Position numbers and translations under genes: made by a program
The notes under the pieces: generated by a model
The model's database searches: none
What the model was told of the DNA's origin: nothing
The model's input: the letters and a program-made list of their open reading frames with translations, nothing else
In this document: positions 34,975-41,164 of the stretch, one piece after another
Numbering within the stretch: the stretch's first letter is position 1
Layout of the letters: every line of letters starts with the position of its first letter
From: Psychrosphaera aestuarii
GTDB lineage: Bacteria > Pseudomonadota > Gammaproteobacteria > Enterobacterales > Alteromonadaceae
Assembly: GCF_017948405.1 (NCBI RefSeq)
Contig: NZ_CP072844.1
Span: 1,426,001 to 1,490,000, forward strand
DNA: 64,000 bases
Reading direction: 5' to 3'

Positions 34975-35208
34975 TTATTGCACAGGCTTGCTTTTGGCCT
35001 TAATTAAATATCTTGCCAGAATTGTACCTAAATAAAATAACACCGCAAAAACGCCTAGATCTATGAGTAATTTTTGAATATCAAATGCATCAGAAAATAC
35101 AGAGTACTCAAAAGAAAAATAGTAAAAGATACCTTTTGACCCCAAGTACGCAACTAAAAATGGAATTAGAAAGTTTAATACAGGTTTATTTGATTGGTTT
35201 TCATCCAT
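34975..35208 (-). CDS. hypothetical 77-aa membrane protein, cassette 21
   Basis: Two hydrophobic segments (FLIPFLVAYLGSKGIFYYF and LLIDLGVFAVLFYLGTILA) joined by an acidic/aromatic loop, with a basic tail (RYLIKAKSKPVQ). No family is recognised. ATG preceded by GGAGATTC. One of several small membrane proteins in this array, a common but unexplained class of cassette product. Confidence 0.6.
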   Translation of the reverse strand: MDENQSNKPVLNFLIPFLVAYLGSKGIFYYFSFEYSVFSDAFDIQKLLIDLGVFAVLFYLGTILARYLIKAKSKPVQ

Positions 35209-35255
35209 GATTGAATCTCCATTATTATTTTAAAATACTTAACTTAGAAAAACTG

Positions 35256-35370
35256 CTAACGCTCGCCTAAACGGCGAATTAATAATGGGCTAAAATATTG
35301 AGCGCAGCGACAATAGCCCATTGTTAATTGTCCGAGCGAGCTTGTGAGCGAATTAAGGCTCTTGTTATGT
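35256..35370 (-). repeat. attC site of cassette 20
   Basis: TAACGCTCGCCTAAACGGCG...GGCTCTTGTTATGT; 115 bp. The inner sequence AATGGGCTAAAATATTGAGCGCAGCGACAATAGCCCATTG is shared in form with cassette 4 at 47688. Confidence 0.9.
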
Positions 35371-35751
35371 TTTTTTGTACAGATAATACCTAAATAAAAG
35401 GGCTTGGAATAATGCCGCCAAACCTAATATTTTAGGGGAGTTATTAAACAAGCCACCAACCACAATTATTAGTGGTATTGCGATGTAAAAAGCATAAGAT
35501 CCGTTAGTGTACTTTTTTACAAACCAGTGAACAGGAAAACCAACCACTAACCAACCAACGATAGAAATTATCAGGTAAACGCCAATATAAAGTAAAAAAG
35601 TAACTGCTAGTCCAAATATATCATTGAGTGATGAAGGAGCCAGGCCATTAAATAAAGACCAAATGGCGATTCCTATACCAACATAGCCAATACTCTTTAT
35701 TACAGCACTGTCCCAGTTACTTGAACTCAACTGTGGGCTCCTCGAAAACAT
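35365..35751 (-). CDS. hypothetical 128-aa membrane protein, cassette 20
   Basis: Four predicted membrane helices (SIGYVGIGIAIWSLFNGL, DIFGLAVTFLLYIGVYLIISI, YAFYIAIPLIIVVGGLF, ILGLAALFQALLFRYYLY). The ATG lies immediately beside the attC on its attI side, so translation of this cassette depends on sequence inside the neighbouring attC. No family is recognised. Confidence 0.6.
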   Translation of the reverse strand: MFSRSPQLSSSNWDSAVIKSIGYVGIGIAIWSLFNGLAPSSLNDIFGLAVTFLLYIGVYLIISIVGWLVVGFPVHWFVKKYTNGSYAFYIAIPLIIVVGGLFNNSPKILGLAALFQALLFRYYLYKKT

Positions 35752-35844
35752 AACGCCTGGTTAAGAGGCGAGTTTTAGCTTGCTAAAATGTTTGCCGAAG
35801 GCTCGAGCAAGCTTTTACGAGACCTTCTTTAACCACTTGTTATG
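35749..35844 (-). repeat. attC site of cassette 19
   Basis: TAACGCCTGGTTAAGAGGCG...CTTTAACCACTTGTTATG. Member of the near-identical attC group (35749, 36649, 38157, 48214, 48610, 49023) with TTTAGCTTGCTAAAAT and GCTCGAGCAAGC. Confidence 0.95.
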
Positions 35845-36130
35845 CAGCTTTACGGTGTTTCTTACTCTCGGTATAAATAAAAGATGCACCTAAAACCGTG
35901 AGAGCGATAAATGAAACAGTTAAATAAAATGTTAAGTTACCATCCCAAAACCCAAGTAAATAAGAATTTTCTTGTTCTAATTTGGTACAGGCACTTTCAG
36001 CATTTTCAAGGCAATTGGCAGATAACCTCATGAACTCTTCAGCTAACCGAACTTGGTTTGCGGTTTTAATAATAAAATAATTAAGTGTAATAAAAGATAG
36101 AACACTAATAATTCTTGATTTTGAAATCAA
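35840..36130 (-). CDS. hypothetical 96-aa membrane protein, cassette 19
   Basis: Two hydrophobic segments (IISVLSFITLNYFIIKTA near the start and LTFYLTVSFIALTVLGASFIY near the end) around a Cys-containing soluble loop (LSANCLENAESACTKLEQE). The open frame extends into the upstream attC. TTG at 36130 is preferred because AAAGGAG lies 8 nt before it and translation then begins with LISKSRIISVL. Function unknown. Confidence 0.5.
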   Translation of the reverse strand: MISKSRIISVLSFITLNYFIIKTANQVRLAEEFMRLSANCLENAESACTKLEQENSYLLGFWDGNLTFYLTVSFIALTVLGASFIYTESKKHRKAA

Positions 36131-36151
36131 AACTCCATCTCCTTTAGCTGC

Positions 36152-36248
36152 ATAACGCCCCAATAAGGGGCTTTTATTGTTGGCTAAAATAGTGAGCGCA
36201 GCGAAACCAGCCAACTTTTAAAAGTCCCGCTTGATTGGCTTGTTAGGT
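36152..36248 (-). repeat. attC site of cassette 18
   Basis: TAACGCCCCAATAAGGGGC...GATTGGCTTGTTAGG with GTTGGCTAAAAT and GAGCGCAGCGAAACCAGCCAAC. Confidence 0.9.
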
Positions 36249-36635
36249 TTTCTTTTTTGCCCAAACAATTGTTGTAGTAATTAATATTGCAGGGATTGCT
36301 GCATATAGAAATGAAACAAGAGCAAAACTTGCTGCTATTTGTAGATAAATTAAATAAATGACAATAGGCAAAATACAAGATACTAAATGCTGTATGGAAT
36401 TAAGCCTAAACACTTTACGAGCTAAGAACACAATAACGAATGATACTAATAATGAGATGAAAGAGGTCACTAACTCAGAATAGTAATTTACAGAAAAGTC
36501 AGTAAATTCCCTTAAAAACTCTGGAACAGGAGCTGAAGCGCCAAGACGAATAAACCAAAAGAAAGCGTAGGAGAGAAACAAACCTACAACAAAGGAAATA
36601 ACATTTTTACGTAAACCAGTCATATTGAACTCCAT
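36243..36635 (-). CDS. hypothetical 130-aa membrane protein, cassette 18
   Basis: Four predicted helices (VISFVVGLFLSYAFFWFIRLG, LVTSFISLLVSFVIVFLA, LVSCILPIVIYLIYLQIA, LVSFLYAAIPAILITTTIVWA) and a basic end. It may start at MEFNMTGLRK (36635) or at the internal Met four codons later. No family is recognised. Its stop lies within the attC right end. Confidence 0.6.
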   Translation of the reverse strand: MEFNMTGLRKNVISFVVGLFLSYAFFWFIRLGASAPVPEFLREFTDFSVNYYSELVTSFISLLVSFVIVFLARKVFRLNSIQHLVSCILPIVIYLIYLQIAASFALVSFLYAAIPAILITTTIVWAKKKT

Positions 36636-36648
36636 CTCGATTGAAAAC

Positions 36649-36744
36649 CTAACGCCTGGTTAAGAGGCGAGTTTTAGCTTGCTAAACTGTTTGCCGAAGG
36701 CTCGAGCAAGCTTTTACGAGACCTTCTTTAACCACTTGTTAGGT
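36649..36744 (-). repeat. attC site of cassette 17
   Basis: TAACGCCTGGTTAAGAGGCG...CTTTAACCACTTGTTAGG; same group as 35749, almost base-for-base. Confidence 0.95.
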
Positions 36745-37298
36745 TTCGAATTCCAAATATTTATTACCGAAAATAACATTGATGGAAAGTATACAACGGT
36801 GTAATACAAAAAGTCTTTAGCATTACCATAAAGTGGATTGCGGGGTAGATCAAAATTTAACACCCCATAAATAGAGCTTGGAATCACTGCAAAAATACCA
36901 CAAAAATACATCCCAAATATGACTACCAACAGAGCCTTTGCTACCGTAGCCTTAAATTTTCTAAATCTTGCGTTAAAGAGCAGAAGTACAATGTTTATCA
37001 ATGTTAGAACAAAGGTAGAAATATTAAAAAAAGAGTAATCCCGAACATAAGCAAGCCCACTAAAGAATAGTAGACCTATCGTTGCCATTGCAACATTTTG
37101 CTTAATATTATGGCGTTTACTAAGTTTGTACACAAAGAATAAAACTACTAACCCAGCACATAAATACGCCTCCCAAAATAATATGTACCTGCTTTGCACA
37201 GTTTGATTTAGAAAGTAAAAAAAGTGAATCCAAACCACTCCTCCGAAGAAAAGAAGTATGTTTACAGTCCGATGTAAATCAAAATTTCGAAAGTTCAA
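36714..37298 (-). CDS. hypothetical membrane protein, cassette 17
   Basis: About 194 residues with roughly six hydrophobic helices (VNILLFFGGVVWIHFFYFL, YLCAGLVVLFFVYKL, VAMATIGLLFFSGLAYV, FVLTLINIVLLLF, ALLVVIFGMYFCGIFAVI, VVYFPSMLFSVINIW). The frame is open into the upstream attC up to 37370. I chose TTG 37298, the first start beyond that attC, but the true start is uncertain. The last codons (PNKWLKKVS) are read from inside the downstream attC. Function unknown. Confidence 0.5.
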   Translation of the reverse strand: MNFRNFDLHRTVNILLFFGGVVWIHFFYFLNQTVQSRYILFWEAYLCAGLVVLFFVYKLSKRHNIKQNVAMATIGLLFFSGLAYVRDYSFFNISTFVLTLINIVLLLFNARFRKFKATVAKALLVVIFGMYFCGIFAVIPSSIYGVLNFDLPRNPLYGNAKDFLYYTVVYFPSMLFSVINIWNSKPNKWLKKVS

Positions 37299-37305
37299 AA
37301 GAAAC

Positions 37306-37404
37306 CTAACGCTCCGCTTAGGAGCAATGTAGGTTGGTGTTAAACTTGGAGCTTGCGACAAAGATACCAACCGTAATCATTGTCACTCTAGAGCGGCTTG
37401 TTAG
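37306..37404 (-). repeat. attC site of cassette 16 (first ORF-less copy)
   Basis: TAACGCTCCGCTTAGGAGC...GAGCGGCTTGTTAGC with the GGTTGGTGTTAAACTTGGAGC inner part. Base-identical by eye to 37732-37830. Confidence 0.92.
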
Positions 37405-37732
37405 CGTATGCCCCAACAGGCAACTCAATACGTCAAAGTCTAAAGTTAACAACTCAAAATACGACGACTTCTCTAACAATAAAACTACCGTTAAACCACT
37501 AATACTTCAACAAAAAAGAAAGAAAAAGGAAGAGTGAAATTCACCGGGCATGCTTACAACAGCAGCGTTCCGAAATATTCACTTAGTAAACGAAACTCTA
37601 AATACGTCTGTTTGTTGTTCCATGCATAGGAAAGAGAATATGTCATGGTACGAGTTGGGTTTTTAACTCTACTTAGAGCCAGAAAGTCAGGGCAGGGCAA
37701 AAGGAAATTAAATAAGATATTTGAAGGCTAGC
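37307..37732. repeat. ORF-less cassette, copy 1 (426 bp)
   Basis: From core site to core site this cassette is nearly identical to the next one; I count about ten single-base differences plus a one-base length change, mostly near 37651-37710. No coding region of usual size is present on the cassette-sense strand. The plus-strand frame at 37334 begins inside the attC and is not credible. One 30-codon frame (37554-37646, minus) is conserved. It could be a promoter, small-RNA or small-peptide cassette. Confidence 0.85.
37554..37646 (-). CDS. possible 30-residue small protein, ORF-less cassette copy 1
   Basis: ATG to TAA reading MTYSLSYAWNNKQTYLEF then RLLSEYFGTLLL. No convincing ribosome-binding site is visible. 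It is kept because the same frame is base-identical in the second copy (37980-38072), whereas flanking bases differ. Low confidence; it may be chance. Confidence 0.2.
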   Translation of the reverse strand: MTYSLSYAWNNKQTYLEFRLLSEYFGTLLL

Positions 37733-37830
37733 TAACGCTCCGCTTAGGAGCAATGTAGGTTGGTGTTAAACTTGGAGCTTGCGACAAAGATACCAACCGT
37801 AATCATTGTCACTCTAGAGCGGCTTGTTAG
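37732..37830 (-). repeat. attC site of cassette 15 (second ORF-less copy)
   Basis: Same sequence as 37306-37404: TAACGCTCCGCTTAGGAGC...GAGCGGCTTGTTAGC. Confidence 0.92.
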
Positions 37831-38157
37831 CGTATGCCCCAACAGGCAACTCAATAAGTCAAAGTCTAAAGTTAACAACTCAAAATACGACGACTTCTCG
37901 AACAATAAAACTACCGTTAAACCACTAATACTTCAACAAAAAAGAAAGAAAAAGGAAGAGTGAAATTCACCGGGCATGCTTACAACAGCAGCGTTCCGAA
38001 ATATTCACTTAGTAAACGAAACTCTAAATACGTCTGTTTGTTGTTCCATGCATAGGAAAGAGAATATGTCATGGTACGAATTGTTTTTTAACTATACTTA
38101 GAGCCAGAAAGTCAGGGCAGGGCAATAGGAAATTAACTAAGATATTTGAAGGCTAGC
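37733..38157. repeat. ORF-less cassette, copy 2 (425 bp)
   Basis: Second of two adjacent near-identical cassettes. Differences from copy 1 cluster before the left end of the next attC (for example GAATTG for GAGTTGG, and AATAGG for AAAAGG). The order, attC-body-attC-body-attC, shows duplication by whole-cassette units rather than slippage inside a gene. Confidence 0.85.
37980..38072 (-). CDS. possible 30-residue small protein, ORF-less cassette copy 2
   Basis: Identical to the frame at 37554-37646; here an in-frame TAA a few codons upstream marks the ATG as the first possible start. No clear ribosome-binding site. Low confidence. Confidence 0.2.
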   Translation of the reverse strand: MTYSLSYAWNNKQTYLEFRLLSEYFGTLLL

Positions 38158-38250
38158 TAACGCCTGGTTAAGAGGCGAGTTTAGCTTGCTAAAATGTTTG
38201 CCGAAGGCTCGAGCAAGCTATTACGAGACCCTCTTGAACCACTTGTTATG
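38157..38250 (-). repeat. attC site of cassette 14
   Basis: TAACGCCTGGTTAAGAGGCG...CTTGAACCACTTGTTATG. Shares the ACGAGACCCTCTTGAACC variant with the attC at 49023, whose cassette carries the paralogous gene. Confidence 0.95.
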
Positions 38251-38257
38251 TGAACAA

Positions 38258-38584
38258 TTACCGCTCAAATGGTCCGTACAGCATTCTGGAACCATCAAGC
38301 CCATTATATACATCAATAAAATTATTTTGCTCACTTTCAAGTATATATAAAGTAAACACAAGGCCATCCATTACAATTTCATTCCGGTCTTCGCAAACTT
38401 CAGAGTACTTAAGGCTACGGTAACGAATTTGTTTCTCCGGCAGTTCAAATCTATTCAATTCGGAAACGGACATTTGCACACGGATATATTCCAACTCGGG
38501 AGATGCACATTGTCTAATGCGTTGAGCTTGAGCAGCCAAGCTAACTAATAGTAATGAAAGAGACAACAAAAGTAGAATTTTCAT
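38258..38584 (-). CDS. hypothetical secreted 108-aa protein, cassette 14
   Basis: Start ATG 38584 (MKILLLLSLSLLLVSLAAQA) gives a clear signal peptide; the frame upstream runs into the neighbouring attC and is not used. The mature part is about 88 residues with two cysteines (RQCASPELEYIRV, SEVCEDRNE) and ends RMLYGPFER. It is about 89% identical to the protein of cassette 1 (49124-49450), with 12 substitutions by my count, mostly conservative, which indicates selection on the protein. Function unknown. Confidence 0.75.
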   Translation of the reverse strand: MKILLLLSLSLLLVSLAAQAQRIRQCASPELEYIRVQMSVSELNRFELPEKQIRYRSLKYSEVCEDRNEIVMDGLVFTLYILESEQNNFIDVYNGLDGSRMLYGPFER

Positions 38585-38589
38585 GTTCA

Positions 38590-38690
38590 CATAACGCCCG
38601 CCTAACACGCAATGTGTTGGCGCGGCTTTTTGCGTTGTTTGCCAAAACCATGACAACTAAACATTGTCGGTGTTAAGGCGTTTGTTATGT
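38590..38690 (-). repeat. attC site of cassette 13 (VCR-like)
   Basis: TAACGCCCGCCTAACACGC...GTTAAGGCGTTTGTTATGTG. Its internal sequence (GTGTTGGCGCGGCTTTTTGCGTTG) differs from all other sites here and resembles Vibrio-type attC, suggesting a separate origin for this cassette. Confidence 0.88.
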
Positions 38691-39046
38691 GACTTACAAA
38701 CCTCGTCTATACCTTCTTTCCATGCATCAAAATCTGCAATTAATGTCATTTCAGTATTGGGCTTGCCATTAAGAGTTTGAAACTTCCAAATGCGATATGA
38801 AGCGAATGGCTCAAACGACTCCTCAATCAAAAATTCCATTTTTAAAGTTGCATTACTCCCACTTATCGTTTTTTCTTGATGAATAGGAACAACTTTATAC
38901 TTATAGTTTTGGCAATTTTTACGGTTTTTATCTAATTCAATAAACTTTTCAATATAACCAATTGCTTCAGACGTAATTGGTTCCCATTCAGCTTGCGCAG
39001 GTGAGCAAATCATTAAAATACAAAGCAGCATTAATCGATTTAACAT
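38657..39046 (-). CDS. hypothetical secreted protein, cassette 13
   Basis: Start ATG 39046 (MLNRLMLLCILMICSPAQAEW) provides a signal peptide, giving 129 residues; the longer frame from 39067 has no such start. The mature part has two cysteines (KNCQNYKYKVV, DEVCKSHNKR) and mixed alpha/beta sequence. The last ~12 residues (SHNKRLNTDNV) are encoded inside the attC, a known feature of cassette genes. No family is recognised. Confidence 0.65.
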   Translation of the reverse strand: MLNRLMLLCILMICSPAQAEWEPITSEAIGYIEKFIELDKNRKNCQNYKYKVVPIHQEKTISGSNATLKMEFLIEESFEPFASYRIWKFQTLNGKPNTEMTLIADFDAWKEGIDEVCKSHNKRLNTDNV

Positions 39047-39067
39047 TGGACAACTCCATCTAGTCAC

Positions 39068-39163
39068 ATAACGCCTCGTTAAGAGGCAATAAAATAGTTG
39101 GCTAAAATTAGCGACGAAGGAGCAAAAGCCAACTGTTTTTTGTCCTTTTAAACGACTTGTTAT
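39068..39163 (-). repeat. attC site of cassette 12
   Basis: TAACGCCTCGTTAAGAGGC...AACGACTTGTTATATA with AGTTGGCTAAAATTAGCGACGAAGGAGCAAAAGCCAACTG. Confidence 0.93.
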
Positions 39164-39600
39164 ATACCGATTTTCTCAAGAGCTAATTTTCTAAATTGAG
39201 AGTAATTTGAAGCATACTCCCAAATTGAATAAATGTGATTACCATTACTATCGATTAAACAAAAAACTTGGCAGCTCGGATAGTTTTTTGAATTCTTAAG
39301 TTCACTCCAGCTATATGAATTAGATGAGCCTTGAAAATTAAAACATATACCATTCTCGTCAAATTCAAAACTACCCTTGATTGTTTTGATAAATCGAATC
39401 AATAAATACATGCTTTTATAACCGAAAAAAGATACCACTATTGCAACCGTAGTGATAAACAAAGTAATCAGGATATCAGGGTTCAAAGTAGACTTATAAG
39501 TTGCATAAAACAAAGCCATAGAACCAAAAGCATATACAGGTATTAAGATCACAGCACAAAAGTAAGCAGAAATTTGAATTGATTTAGAATGTGAGACCAT
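39160..39600 (-). CDS. hypothetical two-helix membrane protein with PH-like domain, cassette 12
   Basis: A 146-residue protein. Two N-terminal helices (ISAYFCAVILIPVYAFGSMALFY and ILITLFITTVAIVVSFFGYKSM) are followed by a cytoplasmic beta domain (GSFEFDENGICFNFQGSSNSYSWSELKNS, FCLIDSNGNHIYSIWEY). This layout resembles the YcxB/STM3941-type bacterial PH-like membrane proteins, but the match is by eye and weak. Stop codon inside the attC. Confidence 0.55.
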   Translation of the reverse strand: MVSHSKSIQISAYFCAVILIPVYAFGSMALFYATYKSTLNPDILITLFITTVAIVVSFFGYKSMYLLIRFIKTIKGSFEFDENGICFNFQGSSNSYSWSELKNSKNYPSCQVFCLIDSNGNHIYSIWEYASNYSQFRKLALEKIGI

Positions 39601-39615
39601 AGCTACCTTAGGTAT

Positions 39616-39713
39616 ATAACGCCCTGTTAACGGGCAAAATATAGTTGGCTAAAATACGCGACGAAGGAGCAAAAGCCAACTGTATTTTGTCCTTGTTAAA
39701 CAGCTTGTTAGGC
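39616..39713 (-). repeat. attC site of cassette 11 (TIR)
   Basis: TAACGCCCTGTTAACGGGC...AACAGCTTGTTAGGC with the AGTTGGCTAAAATACGCGACGAAGGAGC core. Confidence 0.93.
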
Positions 39714-40496
39714 AACTTTTTTACCATTGACTAGCGGTATTGGCCTGAACTCACCTTGTTTCTTTTCGTGCATTACAGCCACTAATTTTAAGGTGCATCC
39801 TTCATTGGGAGTTAGCTCTACAACAAAAGGAAAACCGGGGGCTGTACTGCGCTCAATAGCAATGAATTTACCGTTATAAGTTTTACCATTATTAAGCTGT
39901 AAACCTTTATTAAAACCATTTCTAGTCATAGCGCTGCTAGTACAATTGAATGTAATTTCTGATTCGTCATTTTCTACTACAAAAAGAAAATTAGAAATTG
40001 CTTCCAAGTAGAATTCGGCATGACATTCAATTGTTGTTTTTTGTCCCTCAGTAGATACATATGCACGTAGATTTGAAAATTCTTGAGGTCCTCTTTGGAA
40101 GGTGTTTTTGCCTTGAGTAACATCAACAATTTGTCTTAATGCAACTTCTAAACCTTGACCAAATAAATCGATATAGAGTGATTGCATTAAAATCGGGGGC
40201 ATCATGCAATCATCCATTTTAACAGGGATGATTTTAGTTTTGCCCTGTGTTGCTTTGATTACAGCATTTTGCCACTCAAGCTCAACCATTTTACTTTGTA
40301 AGCTATTTTTAGACACGAAAAATAAGAATAGCTCGCAGTCACCAAGACCTTTATTCATTTGATCAATAATGCCGTCACCAGGTTGTATTGACCAAGAATC
40401 ATAGAACACTTGATCCTGACCGAATAGTTGACTGAGCCTTAATGCGATTTGCTCTACTACTGGTTTGTCATTGTAATTATGAGATAGGAATATCAC
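39708..40496 (-). CDS. TIR-domain protein, cassette 11
   Basis: A 262-residue protein with an N-terminal TIR domain (residues 1-~135): MIFLSHNYNDKPVVEQIALR, the BB-loop region DSWSIQPGDGIIDQMNKG, and SKNSLQSKMVELEWQNAV, where E74 fits the catalytic glutamate of NAD-cleaving TIRs. The remaining ~125 residues are beta-rich with no recognised domain. Bacterial TIR proteins often act as NADase effectors in anti-phage defence; as a lone cassette gene it may be a complete or partial defence unit (inference). Confidence 0.85.
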   Translation of the reverse strand: MIFLSHNYNDKPVVEQIALRLSQLFGQDQVFYDSWSIQPGDGIIDQMNKGLGDCELFLFFVSKNSLQSKMVELEWQNAVIKATQGKTKIIPVKMDDCMMPPILMQSLYIDLFGQGLEVALRQIVDVTQGKNTFQRGPQEFSNLRAYVSTEGQKTTIECHAEFYLEAISNFLFVVENDESEITFNCTSSAMTRNGFNKGLQLNNGKTYNGKFIAIERSTAPGFPFVVELTPNEGCTLKLVAVMHEKKQGEFRPIPLVNGKKVA

Positions 40497-40513
40497 CGAA
40501 CCATCCTTAGTTG

Positions 40514-40606
40514 CCTAACGCCCAAATAACAGGCTTAAAAAACTTTGGCTATAATCGCGAAGCGAATGCCAAGCTTTTTAAGTCCTTTGTTAATTTGCTT
40601 GTTATG
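40514..40606 (-). repeat. attC site of cassette 10
   Basis: TAACGCCCAAATAACAGGC...AATTTGCTTGTTATG with CTTTGGCTATAATCGCGAAGCGAATGCCAAGC. Confidence 0.9.
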
Positions 40607-40608
40607 TT

Positions 40609-40788
40609 TTATTGCGTTTCATAATGCCCACAGGATTTACAGACAATATATTTCTGTTCAACCATATCTAGCAGCATGTTTAATATTCTATCAACTACTG
40701 TAGGCGGCAAGAAATTAGCTGTTTTAATCTCAGCTTTAGACATTAATTCAGCTTCTTTTTTTCCACACTTTTTACATTTAAGTTTCAT
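40609..40788 (-). CDS. small zinc-ribbon protein, 59 aa, cassette 10
   Basis: A 59-residue frame (MKLKCKKCGKKEAEL ... YIVCKSCGHYETQ) with two CxxC pairs, KCKKC and VCKSC, spaced about 45 residues apart, as in rubredoxin-like or zinc-ribbon folds. The start overlaps the end of the 79-aa gene and AAAGGA lies 9 nt upstream of the ATG, so translation is probably coupled to that gene. This makes cassette 10 bicistronic. Function unknown; nucleic-acid or protein binding is plausible. Confidence 0.75.
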   Translation of the reverse strand: MKLKCKKCGKKEAELMSKAEIKTANFLPPTVVDRILNMLLDMVEQKYIVCKSCGHYETQ

Positions 40789-40789
40789 A

Positions 40790-41029
40790 TTACATTCCTT
40801 TAATATCTTCAGGCGAATAGCCTCTATATTTTAATTCTTGAAATGCCGCTGATGCTTTGAGAGGTGATCTATTTCTCTCATTATTAACAATTCTTGCTAG
40901 ATCAGAATCAGATTTTGATGGCATTTCTGCTTTATACTCTCTACTCCGTTCATTTGCGGCTTTAGCTTCATCAACAATAGCGCCACCCGCTTTCATGGCT
41001 AGTTCACCAGCCTTCTTCCAGAAACTCAT
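40790..41029 (-). CDS. hypothetical 79-aa soluble protein, cassette 10
   Basis: An N-terminal amphipathic helical region (FWKKAGELAMKAGGAIVDEAKAANERSREYKAEM) is followed by a SDLARIVNNERNRSPLKASAAFQELKYRGY segment. The latter resembles a short helical repeat found in several phage and mobile-element proteins, though no family is assigned. AAGGAG-like bases precede the ATG. First gene of a two-gene cassette with the zinc-ribbon protein. Confidence 0.65.
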   Translation of the reverse strand: MSFWKKAGELAMKAGGAIVDEAKAANERSREYKAEMPSKSDSDLARIVNNERNRSPLKASAAFQELKYRGYSPEDIKGM

Positions 41030-41062
41030 AAAACACTCCTTAGTTGAGTTACTACTTTAAAA

Positions 41063-41162
41063 CATAACGCCTCATTCAGAGGCAATAAAATAGCTGGTTA
41101 AAATTAGCGAGGCACGAGCAAGAACCAGCTGTTTTTTGTCCTGCTGAAATGACTTGTTATAG
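41063..41162 (-). repeat. attC site of cassette 9 (three-gene cassette)
   Basis: TAACGCCTCATTCAGAGGC...AATGACTTGTTATAG with AGCTGGTTAAAATTAGCGAGGCACGAGC. The internal decayed site at 43824 shares the GCGAGGCACGAG/ACGAGGCACGAG variant. Confidence 0.92.
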
Positions 41163-41164
41163 CG

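Noticed and set aside
37334..37537. Plus-strand frame of 67 codons in ORF-less cassette copy 1 (also 37760-37963)
   Set aside because: Its first third is inside the attC palindrome, it runs against cassette orientation and has a low-complexity basic tail; likely chance.
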